9,093 nt of DNA from Halieaceae bacterium (GTDB taxonomy: Bacteria > Pseudomonadota > Gammaproteobacteria > Pseudomonadales > Halieaceae): contig JABIZW010000141.1 in assembly GCA_018666295.1 (NCBI GenBank), positions 1-9,093 of the forward strand. Direction: 5' to 3'. Below, piece after piece: positions 1-6,228 of this stretch (its first letter is position 1; every line of letters starts with the position of its first letter). Both the position numbers and the translations under genes were made by a program. The notes beneath the pieces were generated by a model, which was given only the letters and a program-made list of their open reading frames with translations, searched no databases and had not been told where the DNA came from.

Positions 1-844
1 GAAATCGGCATTGGCCTAAAAACGCTCTGAATTCTTCAAAGCCCGGGGCGACGAGCGCTGGATCAATGTGCTGTAACCCGAATTCTCGTATGCCCGGCGA
101 GTCAATAATACAGCCCCCTTCTGGTCGCTCAAAAACCTCGGCCGTCGTGGTTGTGTGTCGGCCTTTTAAGACGCCCTCGGAAAGCTCACCCACACGAAGG
201 TCTTCGTTCGGTAGCAAACGATTAATGATCGATGACTTGCCAACGCCGCTTTGGCCTACGAAGACTGTCGTGCGGTCGCCCAGCAAGCGGTTTAAATTTC
301 CTGTGGCGCTCGCGCTTGGGTCGATTTCTAGAACCGTTAGGCCAATATCTTTATAGCGGTTCAGTAGAGTGCGACTCTCTGGGTTTATCGCCAATAGATC
401 AGCCTTGTTAAGAATGACGACGGCCTCGATTCCCGCAATATGCGCGGCCACCAAATAGCGATCGATCAGATTTGCAAACGGTTCGGGCGCTGGGGCAATC
501 ACGACCGCAATGAGGTCCACGTTAGCGGCAACGGCTTTTAACTGACCGCGTGCATCGGGACGATTCAGTTCTGAACGACGCTCGAGTTGTGCTGATACGG
601 CGGCGCCAGTATCGCTGTGCAGCCAGAATACGCGATCGCCCGCGACCAAGTGAGCGAGGTTGGGGCGGAGATGGCACTTGTGCGTGTTGCCGACCTCGTC
701 TCTGACGATCGCCGTCTTACTGTAACGGGCAACGATGGTGCCGAGCGCATCGTCATTGTGGCCAGCCATTGAGCTTTTTCGCCGCTTCGTCTCATTGTGG
801 TCAATGCGTCGCTTCTGTTGCTCTGTCAGTCGTCTATTCGCCAT
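1..844 (-). CDS. rsgA: Ribosome small-subunit biogenesis GTPase RsgA (partial, C-terminus off window)
   Basis: RsgA (YjeQ) is a circularly permuted GTPase that binds the 30S subunit late in maturation and helps release RbfA and check the decoding centre. Reading the minus strand from ATG 844-842 gives 281 codons with no stop. Residues 1-25 form a basic tail, about 33-95 an OB-fold region, and then the G motifs come in permuted order: G4 NKAD at 146-149, G1 GQSGVGKSS at 197-205, the HTTTT switch at 230-234 and G3 DSPG at 248-251, followed by REFGL. The reading ends just after Cys279 in GQCRF, the first expected ligand of the CxxCxH...C zinc knuckle, so roughly 60-70 residues lie beyond the left edge (E. 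coli RsgA is 350 aa). It is divergent from orn, the usual gammaproteobacterial arrangement. No Shine-Dalgarno sequence sits at normal spacing before the ATG; see the -10-like element at 851-856. Confidence 0.97.
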   Translation of the reverse strand, partial: MANRRLTEQQKRRIDHNETKRRKSSMAGHNDDALGTIVARYSKTAIVRDEVGNTHKCHLRPNLAHLVAGDRVFWLHSDTGAAVSAQLERRSELNRPDARGQLKAVAANVDLIAVVIAPAPEPFANLIDRYLVAAHIAGIEAVVILNKADLLAINPESRTLLNRYKDIGLTVLEIDPSASATGNLNRLLGDRTTVFVGQSGVGKSSIINRLLPNEDLRVGELSEGVLKGRHTTTTAEVFERPEGGCIIDSPGIREFGLQHIDPALVAPGFEEFRAFLGQCRF

Positions 845-850
845 GAGATC

Positions 851-856
851 AGTGTA
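851..856 (-). promoter_or_regulatory. Candidate -10 element of rsgA, implying a leaderless mRNA
   Basis: On the minus strand TACACT (four of six matches to TATAAT) is followed by exactly six bases and then the rsgA ATG at 844. A start seven bases after the -10 would be the A of the start codon. The GGTACACT octamer recurs at the same distance before tsaE. I see no good -35. The nearest purine-rich stretch (ACAGGG) ends 12 bases before the ATG, too far for a normal ribosome-binding site. This is inferred from sequence only. Confidence 0.5.
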
Positions 857-911
857 CCCTGTCCCGTCGAGTAGTGATGTGCTTTGGGCGCTTTTGTGAG
901 GGCGAGGATTG

Positions 912-1457
912 ATGAGTAAGCAAACTAGGCTTGTTTGGGTCGACATGGAGATGACCGGATTAGATCCGGACACTGACCGCGTTATTGAGATTGCAACCAT
1001 TGTAACCACACAGGATTTAGAGGTGCTCGCGGAGGGTCCGGTTATTGCACTGCGTCAGAGCGAGGCGGCTATTGCGGCAATGGACGAATGGAATACGCGT
1101 ACGCATACCCAGTCAGGATTGGTGGATCGGATTCGTTCCAGCACCATTGATGAGGCCGAGGCCTCTGCGAGAACGCTGGCGTTTCTGGAGCAATGGGTTG
1201 AGCCCAACAGCTCGCCCATGTGCGGCAATTCGATCTGCCAAGACCGTCGTTTCATGGTGAAGCACTTGCCGGAGCTGGCAGGCTTTTTCCACTACCGAAA
1301 CTTGGACGTTACCACGCTCAAGCTACTGGCAACTTATTGGCGGAAAGATCTGCCTGCGGTGCCCAAGCGCAATGTTCACGAAGCTTTGGCCGATATTCGC
1401 GAGTCGATTGAAGAGCTTCGTTATTACCGTGAACATTTAGTGAAAATGAGTGGCTAA
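912..1457 (+). CDS. orn: Oligoribonuclease (3'-5' exoribonuclease, DEDDh family)
   Basis: Orn degrades 2-5 nt RNAs, mainly dinucleotides, to mononucleotides in the cytoplasm. It is essential in several gammaproteobacteria and clears pGpG produced from cyclic-di-GMP. The protein is 181 aa, the same length as E. coli Orn, and nearly collinear with it. The metal-binding DEDDh set is present: Asp11 and Glu13 in WVDMEMTGLD, Asp111 in SICQDRRF, and His156 and Asp161 in HEALADIRES. The FHYRNLD segment with Tyr128 is also conserved. I chose ATG 912 over the in-frame TTG at 909 because it matches the family N-terminus (MSKQ...). Purine-rich GAGGG (898-902) or GAGG (904-907) can serve as ribosome-binding site. 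It is divergent from rsgA, and its stop overlaps that of convergent queG by four bases. I found no convincing promoter in 845-911. Confidence 0.98.
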   Translation: MSKQTRLVWVDMEMTGLDPDTDRVIEIATIVTTQDLEVLAEGPVIALRQSEAAIAAMDEWNTRTHTQSGLVDRIRSSTIDEAEASARTLAFLEQWVEPNSSPMCGNSICQDRRFMVKHLPELAGFFHYRNLDVTTLKLLATYWRKDLPAVPKRNVHEALADIRESIEELRYYREHLVKMSG

Positions 1458-2509
1458 TACCCGTGTTGGTTTAGGGCCCAAGCAATATGCTCTTTGACCA
1501 GTGGTGACGATGTATCTTGCTTTGAGCGCAATGCGTTGACGATTTCTTGCGTTGTTTCAGCGTTGCCCAACGCAACCGCAATGTTGCGAAGCCACCTTTC
1601 GTGGCCAATTCGTCGAATGGGAGAGCCTTGAAGTCGGTCCTCAAATTCCTTTTCAGTCCACGCAAATAACGTGATCAAATCGGCCTGATCTAGGCCCTCG
1701 CGTGGCGCAAAGTCAGGCTCAGGACTGGTAGTTGCAAACTTGTTCCAGGGACAGACCAACTGACAGTCGTCACACCCGTAGATCCGGTTGCCCATCTTAG
1801 GTCTTAGTGCCTCGTCAATGGATCCTTTGTGTTCGATTGTTAGATAAGAGATGCAGCGTCGAGCATCGAGTACAAAAGGCGCGACGAAGGCCTCAGTTGG
1901 GCAGGCGACCATACACGCTGAGCAACTGCCGCAGTGTTTTTCTTCTTTTGGATCGGAGGGCATGAAGGGAATGTCGGTATAGATTTCGCCCAAGAAAAAG
2001 TAAGAGCCCGCTGACTCATTAATCAACATGGTATTTTTGGCAATCCATCCCAATCCAGATTTTTCGGCGATAGCGCGTTCGAGAACGGGGGCACTGTCGA
2101 CGAACGCTCTGAACGTCCCAGAAGCGAGTTCATCGCGAATGCGTTCGGCCAGCTTTGCCAGGCGAGATCGGATGAGTTTGTGATAGTCACGCCCCAACGC
2201 GTAGCGAGAAACGAACCCTTTTCCCGAATGTTCTAGGATCTCCCACGCATCTGCGGCTTCGGGTAGGTAGTCCATTCGACACGAGATCACCGTGCAGGTC
2301 CCAGGCACTAGTTCAGATGGGCGGCTGCGCTTGCTACCATGACGGTCCATCCAATCCATGGTGCCGTGGTATCCCGCTTGGAGCCACTTTTCTAGGTAGG
2401 CTTCGTGTTCGTGAAGATTGACGCCTGTAAATCCAATATCTTGAAAGCCGAGCTCGCGGGCCCACGCTTGAATGGTCTCAATAATTGCAGTGTGGTCACG
2501 GTTATTCAC
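1454..2509 (-). CDS. queG: Epoxyqueuosine reductase QueG
   Basis: QueG (YjeS) carries out the last step of queuosine synthesis, reducing epoxyqueuosine to queuosine at position 34 of tRNAs with GUN anticodons. It uses cobalamin and two [4Fe-4S] clusters. In the longest reading (ATG 2557, 367 aa) the ferredoxin-like cysteines are Cys209, 212, 215, 219 (CGSCSACMVACP), Cys235, and Cys262, 265, 269 (CDDCQLVCP). The likely catalytic Asp is Asp154 in the DSAPVLER segment. A HEAT-like C-terminus follows (SPIRRIGHERWLRNIAVALGN region). I prefer GTG 2509 (351 aa): it aligns with the E. coli N-terminus, whose WGLELGFQ matches WARELGFQ here at nearly the same distance from the start. The extra 16 residues from ATG 2557 have no family counterpart, and a -10-like element sits six bases before the GTG. 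Neither start has a clear Shine-Dalgarno sequence. Function is certain, the start less so. Confidence 0.95.
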   Translation of the reverse strand: MNNRDHTAIIETIQAWARELGFQDIGFTGVNLHEHEAYLEKWLQAGYHGTMDWMDRHGSKRSRPSELVPGTCTVISCRMDYLPEAADAWEILEHSGKGFVSRYALGRDYHKLIRSRLAKLAERIRDELASGTFRAFVDSAPVLERAIAEKSGLGWIAKNTMLINESAGSYFFLGEIYTDIPFMPSDPKEEKHCGSCSACMVACPTEAFVAPFVLDARRCISYLTIEHKGSIDEALRPKMGNRIYGCDDCQLVCPWNKFATTSPEPDFAPREGLDQADLITLFAWTEKEFEDRLQGSPIRRIGHERWLRNIAVALGNAETTQEIVNALRSKQDTSSPLVKEHIAWALNQHGY

Positions 2510-2515
2510 GCTAAC

Positions 2516-2521
2516 AGTGTG
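2516..2521 (-). promoter_or_regulatory. Candidate extended -10 of queG
   Basis: On the minus strand TGT-CACACT reads as an extended -10 (TGn followed by CACACT) and lies six bases before GTG 2509, the start of queG that best fits the family. The spacing equals that of TACACT before rsgA and tsaE, but the conserved first T of the hexamer is C here. If real, the mRNA would start at or next to the GTG. The evidence is weaker than for the other two sites. Confidence 0.3.
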
Positions 2522-2543
2522 ACAGATATGAGCTCTAGCGCGG

Positions 2544-2549
2544 TACACT
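2544..2549 (+). promoter_or_regulatory. Candidate -10 element of tsaE, implying a leaderless mRNA
   Basis: GGTACACT (2542-2549) is followed by six bases (CTGCGC) and the tsaE ATG at 2556, which places the expected transcription start on the A of the ATG. No Shine-Dalgarno sequence is present in the preceding 20 bases. A possible -35, GTGACA at 2519-2524, matches TTGACA at five of six positions but needs a long 19-base spacer. The site would drive the tsaE-amiB-mutL-miaA operon and overlaps the divergent queG promoter region. Confidence 0.5.
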
Positions 2550-2555
2550 CTGCGC

Positions 2556-3041
2556 ATGACTAGTTTTGGTTTAATTCAGACGTTTCTTGCAGACGAGGCT
2601 GCAACCGTCGACGCGGGCGCCAAAATCGGTGCAGGTTTGATCGCTGGAAACGTGATTTTTCTCGTGGGGGAGCTTGGGGCGGGAAAAACCACCTTTACCC
2701 GCGGAGTCTTGCGTGGTCGCGGACACATGGGGGCGGTCAAGAGCCCAACCTATACGCTCTGCGAGCCTTACGAGTTAGACGATACTCACCTCGTCTGTCA
2801 TTTAGATCTGTATCGATTGTCTGATCCGGAAGAGCTCGAGTTTCTGGGTTTTCGAGACTATTTGGCCAGTGGTGCGATCGTGTTGATCGAGTGGCCCAGT
2901 CGCGGTGAAGGATGGCTGCCTAATCCCGATTTGAAAATCGAGTTGAGCGAGCGTGGGTCGGGGCGAGCACTTCGCGTTTTAGCGCTGACGACCCAGGGGT
3001 CCCAAGTGCTCGAACGCTGTGGAGTGGATCATGTTGAGTAG
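2556..3041 (+). CDS. tsaE: tRNA t6A37 threonylcarbamoyladenosine biosynthesis ATPase TsaE
   Basis: TsaE (YjeE) is the small P-loop ATPase that works with TsaB, TsaC/TsaC2 and TsaD to place threonylcarbamoyl on A37 of ANN-decoding tRNAs; its ATP hydrolysis resets the TsaBD complex. The protein is 161 aa (E. coli 153). Seen directly: Walker A GELGAGKTT at 38-46, the switch segment VKSPTYTL at 61-68, HLDLYRL with Asp84 at 82-88, DPEELEFLG at 90-98, and IEWPSRGEG at 111-119 with the conserved Glu112-Trp113 pair. The ATG at 2556 shares the palindrome CATG with an upstream in-frame ATG of divergent queG. In E. coli nnr (yjeF) lies directly upstream; here it is absent, so tsaE is the first gene of the operon. 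Its 3' end overlaps amiB by 11 bp and contains the amiB ribosome-binding site. Confidence 0.97.
   Translation: MTSFGLIQTFLADEAATVDAGAKIGAGLIAGNVIFLVGELGAGKTTFTRGVLRGRGHMGAVKSPTYTLCEPYELDDTHLVCHLDLYRLSDPEELEFLGFRDYLASGAIVLIEWPSRGEGWLPNPDLKIELSERGSGRALRVLALTTQGSQVLERCGVDHVE
3021..3024 (+). promoter_or_regulatory. Ribosome-binding site deciding the amiB start
   Basis: GGAG lies six bases upstream of ATG 3031, inside the last codons of tsaE. This favours ATG 3031 over the in-frame GTG at 3019, which would add only MEWI before a typical signal peptide. Confidence 0.7.
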
Positions 3042-4377
3042 GCGAGGCAGCTCCACCGTGTTGCTTTTGCTTCTGGGACTGCTCGTCGCCCCTTTCGCCG
3101 GTGCTGCGGTCAATGTCGAGGACGTCCGACTCTGGCGGGCGCCGGACCACACGCGCATCGTGCTGGATTTGTCTGGGCCCACCGCACACACCGTTTTGGA
3201 GCTCGAAAATCCGTCGCGTTTGGTGTTGGATGTAAAGGGTGCGTCTCTGGTGGGTGTACTCACAGACCTGCCGCTTGAGGGGACGCCGGTGGCGCGCGTC
3301 AGATCAGGTGTCCGTCAGGGTGAAGATCTTCGTGTGGTTTTTGATCTTACCGCCAAGGTTAGACCTAAAAGCTTTCAACTGTCCGCTAATGAGCGCACAG
3401 GGCACCGGTTGGTATTGGACCTTTACGATGCCAATACGGACGCAGTACCCGCGATCGTCACACCGCCGAAAAGCGTGCAACAAGTCGATCGTCGGCGGCC
3501 GGTGGTGGTGGCGATTGATGCGGGTCACGGTGGTGAGGACCCCGGTGCGTCGGGTCCCAACAAACTTCGCGAGAAAAACGTTGTTTTGCAGATAGCGAAC
3601 CGATTAAAGCGTCAGTTTGAGACCTCGTCGGCGTTCACCCCTGTCATGATTCGTACGGGCGATTATTACATCACCCACAAAGGACGCAGAGATTTGGCGC
3701 GCAAGAATCAAGCGGATTTGTTCATCTCTATTCATGCGGATGCGTTTACGCACCCGTCGGCGAACGGTGCGTCGGTCTATGCGCTGTCGACACGAGGGGC
3801 CACTTCCACCACCGCGCAGTACCTTGCTGATAAAGGCAACGCCGCTGACTTAGTCGGAGGCGTTGCGGTATCGGAGCTGGATGACGTCTTGGCCGGTGTG
3901 CTGACTGACTTGTCCATGACTGGAACACTCGACTCCAGTTTAAGCATTGGGACAGAGATCTTGGGCGAGATGGGTGAAGTGGCTCAGCGCCTTCATAAAA
4001 AGAAGGTCGAGCAGGCCGCGTTTTTGGTGTTGAAGTCTCCTGACATTCCGTCAATCTTGGTTGAGACGGGTTTTATATCAAATCCGAAGGAGTCCGCGTT
4101 GTTGGCCACACCGAGCTATCAAACCAAGATGGCGGCGGCGATTTTTGTCGGGGTCGAACGTTGGTTTAGAGCAAACCCGCCACCCGGCACTGTTTTTGCG
4201 CGTGCGTCGTCCGTTTCCATGCCAGTGAGTCGCAGTGTGAAGGTTGTGCGCGGAGACACCTTGTCAGGCATCGCCTCGCGCTACTCAGTGACGCTTGAGG
4301 CGTTAAAGTCAAAAAATGATCTGTCCTCTAACAGTATTAGAGTCGGTCAGGTCCTTATTATTCCGGAGTCGGGATGA
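3031..4377 (+). CDS. amiB: N-acetylmuramoyl-L-alanine amidase AmiB with C-terminal LysM domain
   Basis: This periplasmic zinc amidase cuts the amide bond between MurNAc and the stem peptide to split septal murein at division. Family members are activated at the septum by LytM factors such as EnvC or NlpD. From ATG 3031 the protein is 448 aa. A signal peptide covers about residues 1-25 (SRR followed by VLLLLLGLLVAPFAGA), and an AMIN domain about 27-135. A linker leads to the Amidase_3 domain at about 157-380, with zinc and catalytic residues His166 (DAGHGG), Glu181 (REKN), His235 (SIHAD) and Glu345 (LVETGFISN). The insert at about 275-330 before FLVLKSPDIP matches the autoinhibitory helix region of AmiA/B/C-type enzymes. 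A LysM domain at about 403-445 (VVRGDTLSGIASRYSV) should bind glycan; E. coli AmiB lacks it, while Pseudomonas-type AmiB has it. It overlaps tsaE by 11 bp and mutL by 4 bp, so the genes are probably co-translated. Confidence 0.97.
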   Translation: MLSRRGSSTVLLLLLGLLVAPFAGAAVNVEDVRLWRAPDHTRIVLDLSGPTAHTVLELENPSRLVLDVKGASLVGVLTDLPLEGTPVARVRSGVRQGEDLRVVFDLTAKVRPKSFQLSANERTGHRLVLDLYDANTDAVPAIVTPPKSVQQVDRRRPVVVAIDAGHGGEDPGASGPNKLREKNVVLQIANRLKRQFETSSAFTPVMIRTGDYYITHKGRRDLARKNQADLFISIHADAFTHPSANGASVYALSTRGATSTTAQYLADKGNAADLVGGVAVSELDDVLAGVLTDLSMTGTLDSSLSIGTEILGEMGEVAQRLHKKKVEQAAFLVLKSPDIPSILVETGFISNPKESALLATPSYQTKMAAAIFVGVERWFRANPPPGTVFARASSVSMPVSRSVKVVRGDTLSGIASRYSVTLEALKSKNDLSSNSIRVGQVLIIPESG

Positions 4378-6227
4378 CATCAACGGGCAAAATTCGGCAG
4401 CTCGACAGCAGACTTGCCAACCAAATTGCCGCCGGGGAAGTGGTTGAGCGTCCGGCATCTGTTGTTAAAGAGGTGTTGGAGAATGCGCTGGATGCTGCTG
4501 CCGACAAGATTTCGATCGATATTGAATCGGGCGGTGTGAAACAGATACGAATAACCGACAATGGTGTCGGTATCGCGAGCGAGGACTTGAGTCTCGCTCT
4601 TGCGCGTCACGCCACGAGTAAAATTGCGTCGATTGACGATTTAGAGGCCGTTGCCACGTTGGGTTTTAGGGGTGAGGCGCTTGCGTCGATTGCCTCGGTT
4701 TCAAAATTTTCGATCACCTCTAATACAACAGACCAACCCGGCAATGGCCATGTGGCGCAGTGTGAAGGTCGTGACATGAAGGTCAGTGTCGCCCCTGCCG
4801 CGCATCCCCAAGGGTCTACGCTTGAGATTCGAGACCTCTTTTACAACACGCCCGCGCGACGAAAGTTCTTAAAAACTGAGCGAACGGAATTTGCACGCAT
4901 TGAGGAGGTGGTTAAGCGGACTGCGCTCGCCCGACCCGATGTGAGCTTCGTGCTGTCGCACAACGGTAAGGTGACCCATCGGCTGCCCTCGGGTACGTCC
5001 GAGCAAGATCTGCAGCGGCGCGTTATTGGGATCTGTGGTGACGGATTTGCGCATCAGAGTGTGGTGGTCGACCGGGTCGCTCACGGTCTGTCTTTGCGAG
5101 GCTGGGTTGGACTGCCGACATTTTCTCGGTCGCAGGCGGACCTGCAGTACTTTTTCGTCAATGGGCGAGTGGTCAAGGACAAAGTAATTACACACGCTGT
5201 TCGCCAAGCCTATCGGGATGTCTTGTACGGTGGCCGACATCCGGCGTACGCGCTATTTCTTGAGCTCGATGCGAGTCGAGTCGATGTCAACGTACACCCC
5301 ACGAAGCATGAAGTCCGATTTCGGGACAGTCGATCTGTCCACGGGTTTGTGTTCAGTACGCTTGGCCGAGCCCTCGCTGAGGTGAGGCCGGAGGATCAGA
5401 CGAATACGGCCAATCTATCTGAGATTGCTTCGACTCAGTTCGAGCAGGTCTCAATGGGGCTCGAAACGCCGCGCCAGACCCTCACCACTGGGGCTTACGG
5501 GGTCGCTGAGTACTCATCAGAAACGCGTGAGCCTTCTCAGTCCTTTGAACGTTTTAGCTCAGGCTTATCGGACCGTGGCACGCCTGATTCAGGAGTCGGA
5601 CCGGCGGGTGCTCATAGAGTGCAGGAGAATCAGCCTGTCGACGTCCCACCCTTGGGCTTCGCGGTGGCCCATCTGCACGGTGCGTATATTGTGGCTCAAA
5701 ATGCACACGGAATGGTTTTGGTTGACGCTCACGCGGCCCATGAACGGATCACCTATGAGCGTTTGAAAGCTGCGAGGGCCACACAGACCCTGGCCAGCCA
5801 ACCCCTATTGGTGCCTTCGGCATTGTCACTCTCAAGCAACGAAATGGCGGCTTTTGAGGAGTTCTCGGGGGAGTTCTTGCGACTGGGTCTTGTTATCGAT
5901 ATTGCCAGTGAAGGCAGTGTGGTGATCCGTGAGATCCCCGTCATTTTGGCGCGCGACAACGCCGAGCGACTCGTACGTGATGTGCTTTCGGATCTCTCTG
6001 AAGTGGGGCACAGCGATCGACTTGCGGCGCGCATGGACGAAATATTGGCCACAATGGCGTGCCATGGGTCTGTGAGAGCAAATCGACCCTTGTCGCTTGC
6101 AGAAATGAACGCATTGCTGCGGGACATGGAGATCACTGAGAACTCTGGACAGTGCAATCATGGACGACCGACATGGGTGCAGTTAAGTCACGATGAGCTC
6201 GATAAGTTGTTCTTGCGTGGACGATAA
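4374..6227 (+). CDS. mutL: DNA mismatch repair protein MutL (endonuclease-type C-terminus)
   Basis: MutL links mismatch recognition by MutS to strand removal. The protein is 617 aa (E. coli 615). The N-terminal GHKL ATPase is intact: Glu33 and Asn37 in KEVLENALDA, DNGVG at 62-66, ATSKI at 80-84, and TLGFRGEALASIASVS at 95-110. FVNGRVV at 261-267 and DVNVHPTKHEVRF at 304-316 follow. A variable linker spans about 338-425. The C-terminal dimerization domain carries DAHAAHERITYE at 451-462, which fits the endonuclease signature DQHA(X)2E(X)4E with Ala for Gln. It also has ACHGSVRA at 562-569, CNHGRP at 594-599 and a beta-clamp-like QPLLVP (QXX[L/I]XP) at 476-481. E. coli MutL lacks this signature and depends on MutH, so here MutL is probably the nicking enzyme. 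The start overlaps the amiB stop (ATGA), with GGAG (4365-4368) five bases upstream. Confidence 0.98.
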   Translation: MTSTGKIRQLDSRLANQIAAGEVVERPASVVKEVLENALDAAADKISIDIESGGVKQIRITDNGVGIASEDLSLALARHATSKIASIDDLEAVATLGFRGEALASIASVSKFSITSNTTDQPGNGHVAQCEGRDMKVSVAPAAHPQGSTLEIRDLFYNTPARRKFLKTERTEFARIEEVVKRTALARPDVSFVLSHNGKVTHRLPSGTSEQDLQRRVIGICGDGFAHQSVVVDRVAHGLSLRGWVGLPTFSRSQADLQYFFVNGRVVKDKVITHAVRQAYRDVLYGGRHPAYALFLELDASRVDVNVHPTKHEVRFRDSRSVHGFVFSTLGRALAEVRPEDQTNTANLSEIASTQFEQVSMGLETPRQTLTTGAYGVAEYSSETREPSQSFERFSSGLSDRGTPDSGVGPAGAHRVQENQPVDVPPLGFAVAHLHGAYIVAQNAHGMVLVDAHAAHERITYERLKAARATQTLASQPLLVPSALSLSSNEMAAFEEFSGEFLRLGLVIDIASEGSVVIREIPVILARDNAERLVRDVLSDLSEVGHSDRLAARMDEILATMACHGSVRANRPLSLAEMNALLRDMEITENSGQCNHGRPTWVQLSHDELDKLFLRGR

Positions 6228-6228
6228 G

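Noticed and set aside
66..356. 96-codon plus-strand open frame across rsgA
   Set aside because: It lies fully antisense to well-supported rsgA, has no family resemblance, and only reflects codon bias of the opposite strand.
845..911. tRNA genes near orn (E. coli has tRNA-Gly genes between orn and queG)
   Set aside because: Only 67 bp lie between rsgA and orn, and orn/queG overlap; no space or cloverleaf for a tRNA is present.
3031..3105. Tat-type export signal in AmiB (SRR near the N-terminus)
   Set aside because: The twin arginines are not followed by the usual F-L-K consensus and the hydrophobic core is very strong, so a Sec signal is more likely.
2920..3263. Overlapping minus-strand open frames over the tsaE/amiB junction
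   Set aside because: They are antisense to two clearly identified genes, are low-complexity in composition and have no recognisable motif.
5425..5766. 113-codon alternative frame within mutL
   Set aside because: It overlaps the poorly conserved MutL linker in another frame; the MutL frame continues unbroken into conserved C-terminal motifs, so there is no frameshift or nested gene to support.
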